32,609 nt of DNA from positions 1 through 32,609 of the forward strand of contig JAFKAC010000281.1 of NCBI GenBank assembly GCA_025766275.1. Direction: 5' to 3'. The notes under the pieces are model-generated. The model was not told the origin of the DNA, did no database searches, and saw only the letters and a program-made list of their open reading frames with translations. This DNA comes from Lactarius indigo (lineage: Eukaryota > Basidiomycota > Agaricomycetes > Russulales > Russulaceae). Made by a program: the position numbers and the translations under genes. This document shows positions 1 to 8,885 of the stretch, one piece after another (position 1 is the stretch's first letter; each line of letters starts with the position of its first letter).

Positions 1-487
1 TTCGAATGAATACCCCCTGTAGTCGTTAACACGTGGTTGCTTTGGCGCGAGTACTATGTTTGGAGAGAGTGGTCGCCCTTATTCGGGCCGCTGGTCATAC
101 ACCGTTCAGCGTGGTTATCGGCCACCTTCTCTCTGTGCCTTTCGCGCTCACCCACTAGCACTCTCTTGTCGTGACCGCATTCTGAATTCTCTCGGTGAAT
201 GTTATCACGCACCGCCTCGCGCCCGCGCGCTCTATGCAGCCCACCTCGTCCCTCCACCCTCAGAGTTCGACTACGAGTTGCGCTCAGCTGCTGGCCTTAC
301 CGGAGCATTATTCCGCCGTTGTCCTTTTTATTTCCCTGCACGTTTCAGATGAGGTCGGGGACACTTACTCTACTTTCCAGTGAGCTCCGGGCTCGGAGCT
401 GTCGGGAAAGGCGAGACGCGTGTCCGGCGCTTCAGAGGGACCGGTTCTGATGGGACTCGCACTATAGTTGTCGTTCGCTCACTCTTA
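1..487. other. Intergenic, no gene recognised
   Basis: Several short overlapping open frames exist on both strands, but none has a recognisable domain, a convincing start context or an exon-intron pattern like the intact genes further on. I see no RNA gene here. The window edge may cut a gene that lies to the left. Confidence 0.5.
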
Positions 488-705
488 ACTCATTTACATA
501 TGGCAGCTCGGTTCCTGGAGGCGCTCACACAATCGGTTGTATCGTCTCTGATAAATTTCTAGATACCGCAGTGCGTCTACATGCGCGCTTCTTATTTCTA
601 GGAGCGAGGCACTGGCATTTGCAAGGGCAATTATTGAAGTTGACTTACACTGTCCTTTTTAAAATTGGACAAGGGAGAACCAGCTCTCCAGATACTGCCG
701 GCGTT
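488..705 (+). repeat. Dispersed repeat fragment, copy 1
   Basis: About 215 bp closely matches 4407-4605 by eye (roughly 85% identity with small indels). Both copies start near CTCATTTACATATGGCA and end near GAGAACCAGCTCTC. The second copy lies directly upstream of a questin-oxidase-like pseudogene, so this may be a duplicated piece of that gene's 5' part or a mobile-element fragment that landed in both places. No terminal inverted repeats or target-site duplication could be seen. Confidence 0.7.
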
Positions 706-757
706 CCCCCGATACAAAGGGGCTTTTGATTACTGCATTGCATGCACTTTGATTATG

Positions 758-769
758 CATCACGTGATG
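758..769. other. 12-bp palindrome with a CACGTG core
   Basis: CATCACGTGATG is a perfect palindrome containing an E-box core of the kind bound by bHLH factors. No gene start is close by, so a regulatory role is only a possibility. Confidence 0.3.
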
Positions 770-837
770 TTTTTCACGCCCGCTTTCCTTTTATACAAGC
801 TTCAGCACTGTGCCTATGGCACAGGTTGCTTCAGCTT

Positions 838-858
838 GTTGGGGGCTGCGCCCCCAAA
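838..858. repeat. Short inverted repeat (potential hairpin)
   Basis: Arms TTGGGGGC and GCCCCCAA flank a 3-nt TGC loop, giving an 8-bp perfect stem just upstream of the minisatellite. GC-rich hairpins of this kind occur near the ends of some mobile elements, but no diagnostic terminus (for example a Helitron CTRR end) is visible after it. Confidence 0.45.
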
Positions 859-900
859 CCCCTGCTTTTCCACCTTAACTCAATCCTATATGGGTCTAAA

Positions 901-1908
901 TGAAGTCCAGGCGTCAGCGTGGAAGTCCAGGCGTCAGCGTGGAAGTCCAGGCGTCAGCGTGGAAGTCCAGGCGTCAGCGTGGAAGTCCAGGCGTCAGCGT
1001 GGAAGTCCAGGCGTCAGCGTGGAAGTCCAGGCGTCAGCGTGGAAGTCCAGGCCGTCAGGCGTCAGCGTGGAAGTCCAGGCGTCAGCGTGGAAGTCCAGGC
1101 GTCAGCGTGGAAGTCCAGGCGTCAGCGTGGAAGTCCAGGCGTCAGCGTGGAAGTCCAGGCGTCAGCGTGGAAGTCCAGGCGTCAGCGTGGAAGTCCAGGC
1201 GTCAGCGTGGAAGTCCAGGCGTCAGCGTGGAAGTCCAGGCGTCAGCGTGGAAGTCCAGGCGTCAGCGTGGAAGTCCAGGCGTCAGCGTGGAAGTCCAGGC
1301 GTCAGCGTGGAAGTCCAGGCGTCAGCGTGGAAGTCCAGGCGTCAGCGTGGAAGTCCAGGCGTCAGCGTGGAAGTCCAGGCGTCAGCGTGGAAGTCCAGGC
1401 GTCAGCGTGGAAGTCCAGGCGTCAGCGTGGAAGTCCAGGCGTCAGCGTGGAAGTCCAGGCGTCAGCGTGGAAGTCCAGGCGTCAGCGTGGAAGTCCAGGC
1501 GTCAGCGTGGAAGTCCAGGCGTCAGCGTGGAAGTCCAGGCGTCAGCGTGGAAGTCCAGGCGTCAGCGTGGAAGTCCAGGCGTCAGCGTGGAAGTCCAGGC
1601 GTCAGCGTGGAAGTCCAGGCGTCAGCGTGGAAGTCCAGGCGTCAGCGTGGAAGTCCAGGCGTCAGCGTGGAAGTCCAGGCGTCAGCGTGGAAGTCCAGGC
1701 GTCAGCGTGGAAGTCCAGGCGTCAGCGTGGAAGTCCAGGCGTCAGCGTGGAAGTCTAGGCGTCAGCGTGGAAGTCCAGGCGTCAGCGTGGAAGTCCAGGC
1801 GTCAGCGTGGAAGTCCAGGCGTCAGCGTGGAAGTCCAGGCGTCAGCGTGGAAGTCCAGGCGTCAGCGTGGAAGTCCAGGCATCAGCGTGGAAGTCCAGGC
1901 ATCAGTGC
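901..1908 (+). repeat. Minisatellite, about 50 copies of a 20-bp unit
   Basis: The unit GGAAGTCCAGGCGTCAGCGT repeats head to tail almost perfectly. Seven units run from 901 to 1040, one 28-bp unit with an 8-bp insertion occupies 1041-1068, and 42 units follow to 1908. The few variants include a C-to-T at 1756 that makes a TAG in one frame, and G-to-A changes in the last units. Because 20 is not a multiple of 3 and the unit has no forward stop, all three forward frames stay open and spell the same 20-residue periodic peptide. Long open frames here are therefore a by-product of the repeat, with no sign of a real gene. Degenerate unit relics continue to about 2165. Confidence 0.95.
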
Positions 1909-2526
1909 AGAAGCCCAAGCAAGAGCCCAAGCATCAGTTTGTAAGTCTAAGTACATCACAAAATTTGAGATGGGCATCAAGTTGGGTTTCTGGCCCAAGG
2001 TTGGTGGATCTGACCAACCTGGAGCCAGTCCTTTGACTCCTTCCTTCCCAGATTTTGCAATAGTCATCAGCACAGCTGAAGCCTGGCCTTTTGAGCCCAG
2101 CCCAACCCAGCCTTGCACATCACCAAGTCCAAGTGTGAGTGTGGAAGTTCAAGCTTTCAAGTGTGAGCACAAAAATCCAAGTTTTGTGTTTATTTTTTGT
2201 GTTTTTTTTATCTGCCTGTTTTATCTGCCTGTTTTATAGCTTATTTCAACTTTCACCTTAGAGGCTTGAGTCATTTCCTTTGTTGAAAGCCAGCCACCGC
2301 ATTTTTGCTTAGTCAAAGGCTCCTTCCTTTTTTGTTGGAAGCCAGCCACCCTGAAAACACAGCGGGTTTTTGCTTAGTCAGTACACTATTGGTCAGCAGC
2401 TGACAAACAATATTTCCTTTTCGAGGACTGAGGTGTTTTACTATAGTAGATTCGTACACCAGTATATACTGTCTGTCAGGCACCACCGCACTAGGGCCCG
2501 TCAGACCTTTCCTGTTCTCTTTTATT
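1909..2526. other. Intergenic with degenerate repeat relics
   Basis: The first part (to about 2165) holds decayed minisatellite-like words such as AAGTCCAAGTGTGAG. A T-rich stretch follows, including the tandem TTTTATCTGCCTG at about 2208-2234, then the direct duplication listed separately. The last 150 bp would contain the promoter of DMT copy A. No clear TATA box was identified. Confidence 0.5.
2272..2380 (+). repeat. Imperfect direct duplication
   Basis: Two units share GAAGCCAGCCACC-like and TTTTTGCTTAGTCA blocks. The first spans 2272-2315 and the second 2321-2380. The second carries an extra block of about 13 nt (CTGAAAACACAGC) between the shared parts. Confidence 0.75.
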
Positions 2527-4238
2527 ATGGGGGTTGCACGATCCACCTATGCTCCAGTTTCTCTGGGAACCCCTTCCGCGTCCGGCTCTGAGTTACCCGG
2601 GGGAAGTCCACCTGTCCTTGATGAGGTGTCGCCACTCATTCACCCCAAGTACTCAAAGGATCCCCAGTGCAACACGTTTGGGCGGTGGCCGTCTGCTTCC
2701 GCTTTCGTCGGCAACAATGCTGGGTTGTTACTTGTTGCGGCCTCGCAGTTCTTCTTCACTTCGATGGGTATCTCTGTAAAGTGGCTGAACAGCCTAGATG
2801 AACCCGTGCCAACTCTCGAGGTGTGTATTAAGCCTTGAACGACTATTTCCAGAAATGGTTTGATATACTCTCTGCGCAGTTGATTTGGATTCGAATGGTG
2901 AGCAACTCCGCATCTCGTCAAACTGAGCGACTCTGAGGACGACCAGCTTACCACGTATACCTGCTCGATTGCATACATGTATGTCTCTCTGGAATCGCTA
3001 GTGTTTCGGTGTTAATGTTGCTAAAGGTATTGGCGCGGAATCCCCGACCCATTGCTGGGCCCAAAGGGTGTTCGGACTCTATTAGTGCTCCGAGGAGTCG
3101 CAGGGTGGGTGGCCAAAGCAATCTCATAGACGTTCCTCACCTCGTTTGCAGATTCACAGCCATTTCTGGCACATACTTCTCCTTGCAATACTTGTCGCTA
3201 TCTGACGCAATGGTGTTGAAATTTTTCGTGCCCTTTCTTACTGGGCTTTCTGGAGCGATATTTCTCAAGGAACCTTTCACTATTAAGGAAATACTTGCTG
3301 GGTGTAAGTTTCTCCAGGTCATTTCTCTTGAGCCTGGCCATTTACCAGGTGTTAGTATGCAGTTTCTTTGGAGTTATTTTGATTGCCAGGCCACAGTTTC
3401 TTTTTGGTGGTCCGCAATCAGATCAGCCTAAGGTAGACACAGCAGCGCAGAGGATGCTATCTGTCACGTCAGTGAGATCTCGTCTTCAGCCCACATATAT
3501 ATCTCATGTTGCAGTACAGTGCAGCTCTTATCAGCGTTTCTGCTGCTTCCTGTGCCTGTGAGTCTAGTCCGTCCTACTATAGTCCATGCTTTTATTCCGT
3601 TTTCCCAGACACAATCATTCGTGCAATCGGGAAACGAGCACATGCAATCCACTGTGTCACTTTTTTTTCTTCGCAAAGCGTACTAGTCTCTACATTAGGG
3701 TATGGCCCCTACTTCGTCCTATGCGTTTAAGAGGAGCTCACTTCAACCACTGTATTCTAGTATGGTTATATTCCAAGTGCGGCCAGTGATACCTACTCGT
3801 ATGGGATGGATTGCTATATTGTTGATTGGCGCATTTGGCTTCATCGCCCAGGTGTGTTTGTCGGACCCCCTTTCACTACTTGTTTGGTGCGGAGTTCTGA
3901 AATCGTGAAGGCGCTTTTGACCAAGGGCCTTCAACGTGAAGCAGCTGGCCGCGGCACCCTTGCTCTTTACACCTCGGCATGTCTAAAGATATTCTCGTTT
4001 CCGAAACCATTCTGATCGACCCTTTATAATAGGTTGTCTACGCCGTCATGCTCGAGTTCATCATCTTCCACACCACGCCTCCTCCACTCTCAATCGCTGG
4101 AACGGCCATTATCATGAGCTCGGCGATCTATATCACTGTATGACATACTCCTTCTTGGCTTGGCTTGTCGTGCTCATTCCTATGTAGTTGACGAAGAGAA
4201 AGGTCGTTATCAATCCTGTAGCAGGACCCGCTCCCTAA
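2527..4238 (+). CDS. EamA/DMT-type membrane transporter, copy A
   Basis: Predicted 375-residue protein of the drug/metabolite transporter superfamily with two EamA repeats and about ten membrane segments; the substrate cannot be told from sequence. Exons: 2527-2820, 2880-2897, 2947-2978, 3027-3104, 3152-3303, 3356-3467, 3520-3557, 3609-3699, 3761-3851, 3911-3976, 4033-4137, 4188-4238, summing to 376 codons in frame. Family landmarks are VKWLNSLDEPVPTLEV in TM1, YFSLQYLSLSDA in TM3, ARPQFLFGG after TM5, AIGKRAH after TM6 and GLQREAAGRGTL between TM8 and TM9. It is the most divergent copy. It has a shorter C-tail (ends PVAGPAP) and one residue fewer in exon 9. Intron 10 starts with GC (3977-3978) where the four paralogues have GT. 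If that GC donor is not used, this copy would be non-functional. Confidence 0.85.
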
Positions 4239-4406
4239 CAGCTTACGCACACCCCCAATCACGGATCCGGGGCTTGAACTTGTAATGGTGATGGTGTCGT
4301 CAGTGTTGCTGTGGGATTCCTGCCATTCAATGTCGTCCCATTGTCCCACGTAAAAAAATTAGATGGATGCCAAATTATGCCAAAATGGCATCGTTCACCC
4401 TTGCAG

Positions 4407-4605
4407 TAGCTCATTTACATATGGCAACTCGGTTCCTGGAAATGCTCACACAATCGATTATAGCGTCTCTGATAAATTTCTAGATACCGCAGCACGTCTA
4501 CATGCGTGCTTCTTACTGCCAAGAGCGAGGCACTGGCATTTGCAAGGTCGATTCTTGAAACTTTTCTACTTAAAATTGGACAGGGGAGAACCAGCTCTCT
4601 AGATA
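4407..4605 (+). repeat. Dispersed repeat fragment, copy 2
   Basis: This is the match to 488-705. It sits just 5' of the recognisable part of the questin-oxidase-like pseudogene. One frame reads on towards that gene (DTAARLHACFLLP...), so it may be the gene's own decayed 5' region, but I could not match it to the N-terminal part of the AflY family. Confidence 0.7.
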
Positions 4606-4619
4606 CAGCCAGCAAAAAA

Positions 4620-5847
4620 AAACACCTGCAGATGCTGAACAGGCTTTTGGCTGGCCTCGTGCATCCCATCATTCATCTCGCTTACAGATTCGAGTTCGTT
4701 ATCCCGGGCCAAGTCGCGGAAGGTGAGTTTGGCTTTTCGATCTTAGGTACCATGTTCCAACACTGAATCGCGGCAGGCCTGGCAAATACTGCTATCCACC
4801 CCGCCCAACAGATGGAGCTCGTGCCACCCTCATCTTTTTCCAAGCTTCCTGAGCCCGGCATCCTTTCTGGATTGTCATCTAAGCTCTCGCTTTTGCGAAT
4901 TGCTCCCGTCCACGGAGAGAAGCAGCCGACATTCGCTTTTCTCTGTCGGATCTGTGGTCACCCAATGCTTTCACTGGACACCCTCCATTCGCAGCTGGAG
5001 GAGCCACAGCAGTATCGTTATCAAGCTGTTGTTCCCAAGGCAGGTGTCTCTATTATTGAACTAGTAAAAACAATGGACAAATGAATGACTGGCGGATGCG
5101 CGAGCCGATGCGGATATCGAGAAGAGGCTGGAGGGCATGGTGGAAGAGATTACGTGGGAAAACGTCACTTGGTCCGCCGTCGGAGGTTGACAGGCTCGTG
5201 GCGATCAAGGTCGCACATTCAATGCAGCCTTCTTCATGATGTGCGTACAGTTGCATTGTTCTTCAATCCCACGGGTGCTAATGTAGAGCCAGGGCACATC
5301 TTGTCACATCTGCAGTCTTCTTACTCACTCTCACCCTCCCTTCGGACCATTCTCCCTATCCCATTCTGCCCCTCGCGAGCCATGTGACGCTTCTCAAGGC
5401 GTACCTCGCGACTTCTGTTATGTGGTACTTTTCGCGGGGATCCCCATCGAGGAGTTCTACTCTGCTACTGAGGATTGGCTTACCGCCCCTCCAGCGGCCC
5501 CAATCCCGCCTGATGCCAAGCGCAAGCCTCTCAGTGCCTCCTGTGGACTATGGGAATGCATCATCGCGAATACCATCATGTGCCCAGAGGAGCACCTGCC
5601 CAAGACCGTACGTTCGCTTGCGGTTCTCTCCGCGTGTTGGGGCAGCCGCCCTGCAGGCTATTTCGCCAGTGGAGGCGAGGACGGATTGGAGGGCCGCGAA
5701 ACCCTCGATGGTACGCTCTTTATCCGTGCTCCGAGCTTGATGCTCAATCGACTTGGTTTGGCGCACGAGTCGGGCAAGGAGCTTGGCAACTGGGATTTTG
5801 AAGGCTACACTGGCAGGCAGACCGACGATCGGGATGTGGCCGTTTAA
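4620..5847 (+). pseudogene. Questin-oxidase-like (AflY/DUF4243) pseudogene
   Basis: The C-terminal two thirds of an AflY/questin oxidase-like protein can be followed. LLAGLVHPIIHLAYRFEF corresponds to the family's conserved HP-IH-GY block. It is followed by an intron at about 4721-4774, then SIIELVKTM, EEITWENVTWSAVGG, LLKAYLATSVMWYF, IPIEEFYSATEDW, EEHLPKTVRSLAVLSACWG, and LDGTLFIRAPSLMLNRLG at the end. Family members are Baeyer-Villiger-type oxidases in polyketide pathways and a large uncharacterised group in basidiomycetes. Lesions seen: a frame break near 5084-5115, a TGA at 5188-5190 where the family has Trp, and a one-base frame change near 5430-5440. No N-terminal catalytic part is recognisable upstream. 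The last 140 codons (5422-5847) are still open. It lies between DMT copies A and B. Confidence 0.7.
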
Positions 5848-6266
5848 GTTGTTTGCCTTGTAAGATATAATGATGGATTGTATCTTTTGTATCTACGATG
5901 TTGTTGCAGATATGTAGTATGGTGAGTGAATTGTGTGCTATGGCCTCACGACCTCTTTCACGCTCGATGTTCTCATACATCGAAGCCCTCGGAACAAGTG
6001 AAATTCGAGTCATACGGTAAGTAGAAGACCGAGGGAAATAGTTGGGACTCCCGCTTCACACCTTGAGGTTCTTGACGTGACCAGGAGATACAATACAGAC
6101 AATACATTAGCCGGCAGAGTGAGGAATGAGCCGGAGCCTAGAGCATTCAACTTGAAGTTGTGGCAATTGTCTTTGAGTGGTTATGTAATCGGACATTAGA
6201 CATGCGCGCCACCGCTTGGCCCCGTTTAGTTAGCGTCGATCTCACAGCGACATCCATTCCTCCACC
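5848..6266. other. Intergenic (promoter region of DMT copy B)
   Basis: No gene is recognisable. It must hold the 3' end of the preceding pseudogene and the promoter of copy B, but no clear TATA box or other named site stands out. Confidence 0.45.
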
Positions 6267-8037
6267 ATGGCTGCTGCACGCCCCATATTTAATTCAGTAC
6301 CACAGATCTTATCTCCTGATTTATCCACCAATGGAGAGGGCCCATCCATCCCAGATGAGGTATCGCCTCTGCTAAAACACAAACGCACGCATGCACATGG
6401 GCAAACCATCTCTGAGCGGTGGCGTACTGCATGGTCATCCTTTCTCAATGACAATTCGGGATTGTTGCTGGTTGCGGCCTCCCAGTTCTTCTTTTCTGTG
6501 ATGAATATTGCAGTCAAGTGGCTCAATAGTTTGGATGACCCCGTTCCGACTCTCGAGGTGTGTACAACGCACTGTAGATGCATTCTATTTCTCAGACCTG
6601 ACCATATTCGACCATATGCGCAGTTAATACTGGTCCGAATGGTATGTAGCTAGGTGACCCTTCGCTTGCGATCTCGGAGACTAATGGTGAGATAGGTCAT
6701 TACATACGTTTGCTCAGTCGCATACATGTACATCCCTCTCTCGTTGGTTTCAGAGACCATCCCTGATCATTATCAGGTACTGGAAGAGGATTCCAGACCT
6801 GTTTCTCGGTCCTAGAGGTCTTCGAACCTTGCTGGTCCTGCGAGGTCTTACCGGGTGCGTATCCTCCTAGTAATACACCTGCAGTCTTGTGAATGCTCGT
6901 CGTCGTCGTAGATTTTTTAGTCTTGCTGGGATGTATTTCTCCTTGCAATATTTGTCGCTATCCGATGCGACAGTGTTGACCTTCATAGCGCCGATACTGA
7001 CCAGCTTTTCTGCGGCAGTGTTTCTCAAGGAGCCCCTGTCTTTCAGCGAAATTCTTTCAGGGTGTGAGCACACTATATACTCGCTTTGATTACTATTCAC
7101 CGATTACAGTATGCAGCTTCCTTGGAGTTGTATTAATTGCAAGGCCGCAGTTTCTGTTCAGCAGCGAGGAGTTTTCGGGTCCATCTAATGAACTGGCCAC
7201 TCCAGCTCAAAGAATGACATCCATCATGTCAGAAGGACCTCGCTCCCCGTTTGGATATTTATCTCACGCCGTTATATAGTGCAGCTCTGATCGGTGTTCT
7301 TGGGGCGACTGCTATGTGTGAGCCTTCTTTCCGCCTGGCAGCTCTGCTTACTTCATGTCTCTGACCTCTTCTCACCGCAGTCACGGTTCTCCGTGCGATT
7401 GGAAAACGGGCTCACATTCTCCAATCTCTCAATTTCTTCGCTTCACAATCTGTGCTAGGTTCTATGTTAGGGTACGCCGTACCACAAGGCCCAGAAAAGA
7501 AACTTTGAACACATAATTTAGCATGGTTTTATTCAAGGTTCCCTTGGTTGTGCCTACACGTGTCCTGTGGCTAGTTATGCTCTTTGTCGTTGGAATCCTC
7601 GGTATGATTGGACAGGTGTGCGGTCTGGTACCAGTACCCATACCACATTGTCTGACCAAAATATTGTTGACTTATGAAGGCACTTTTAACAATGGGTCTT
7701 CAACGTGAAGCGGCGGGACGTGGTGCTCTTGCAATCTATTCCTCGGTATGTTTTCTTGCCTCGCGTTATCGTATCTTGCCGTGACTTTGCCACAGATTGT
7801 CTTTGCCGTAATGTTCGAGTTCATCTTCTCTCGTACCACACCTCCACCTCTCTCAATCATTGGGACGTTGATTATCGTGAGCTCCGCTGTGTATATTACC
7901 GTAATCTTACCTCTTTTTCTTCTCATTGTCTTGTGCTCACATCTTCGTAGCTGACAAAGAAGACTGTTACCAAACTTGATACTGCCCCCGAGCGGCCAGC
8001 GCCAAACCACGACGATGATCTGGAAGCACAAATTTGA
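6267..8037 (+). CDS. EamA/DMT-type membrane transporter, copy B
   Basis: Predicted 389-residue transporter with two EamA repeats and about ten TM segments. Exons: 6267-6557, 6624-6641, 6696-6727, 6777-6854, 6912-7063, 7110-7227, 7280-7317, 7381-7471, 7522-7615, 7680-7745, 7796-7900, 7951-8037; the 1170 nt close in frame with TGA. The N-terminus is cytosol-like and carries the PDEVSPLLK motif shared by all copies. Landmarks are GLLLVAASQFFFS (TM1), LSLSDATVLTFIAP (TM3-TM4), LIARPQFLF, VLRAIGKRAHILQS, KVPLVVPTR and GLQREAAGRGALAIYSS. The ATG at 6267 is chosen because it gives the same N-terminal length and motif spacing as copies D and E. All introns have GT...AG ends. The gene is intact and faces the convergent DUF6534 gene downstream. 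Confidence 0.9.
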
Positions 8038-8885
8038 AGGTCTGCTCAGTTCGGGAACTTTCGTATATCGCAACAACGAGCGACCGTTATGGTACAAATT
8101 ATCACTAAGGTGAAAAGGGGGCTCAGTAATTCTCATGGCCCAGTGTCGTACCATACTATCTGGCTTGTTCCTACTACAAGAATTAACGGAGGCTACCCAC
8201 ATCAACAAGTGTAAGCTATATGTACGTACTATTTATAGATACTGTTTACAAGTTCGGGGTGAGTGTTCTGGTAAGGTAGTGACTTGTGATAGAAAGGAAA
8301 TTACAAAAACACGTTCCGGTGAGGCTCTCAGCTGTACCCTTGCTACACATGCGGAGAGTGTAGCCTAGAAGGAAAAACGATTACTTTTGTGTGCATGGTC
8401 CCTTCTTTGTTAATGAGTACATGTCTTCAGACGGCCCGCTCTGTCAGCCCACCTTTGCGATGTCACCAAATTGAACAACGTACACGACGTACGTGAGAAA
8501 ATAAAAAACAAGAATGCCTTCTGGTTGCCTGTGCTCACGATTCATGGCCTTCAGAGCGCTGTTGAGCATGCAGAATGTGTTCAATCAGACCTCAACTTCA
8601 GTTATCTAAGCAGTACGAATACACACGGACTACTAAAATCGCTACTCATTGAGGTATAAAACAATTAAGAACTGGACACTTCCAGTACGTGCTATAAAAA
8701 TAGCGTAGTGAGAAGATTTAGGGGTGGCCCTCTTGAAAAGTATCTTGAAAGTTCCTTGACTTGCGCCATGGTCGTGCCACTACACGCTCAATTCCAATGT
8801 GTGACCTCGGGTTTCAGAAGGAATACTTGCCCCCTCCAATGGAAAAAATAAGTACTAACGTAAGAGTCATGAAGAAGTGCAGGGA
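8038..8885. other. Intergenic between convergent genes
   Basis: This gap lies between the 3' ends of DMT copy B and the minus-strand DUF6534 gene, so it should hold both terminator regions. AT-rich patches (for example around 8505 and 8690) could serve 3'-end formation. No gene, tRNA or repeat was recognised. Confidence 0.5.

Noticed and set aside
838..890. Helitron 3' end suggested by the GC-rich hairpin
   Set aside because: No CTRR terminus follows at the expected distance and no matching 5' TC end or Rep/helicase sequence was found.
665..2239. Long open frames of 524, 378 and 279 codons across the 20-bp repeat
   Set aside because: They exist only because the stop-free 20-bp unit keeps all three forward frames open. 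There is no conserved domain and no convincing ATG start.
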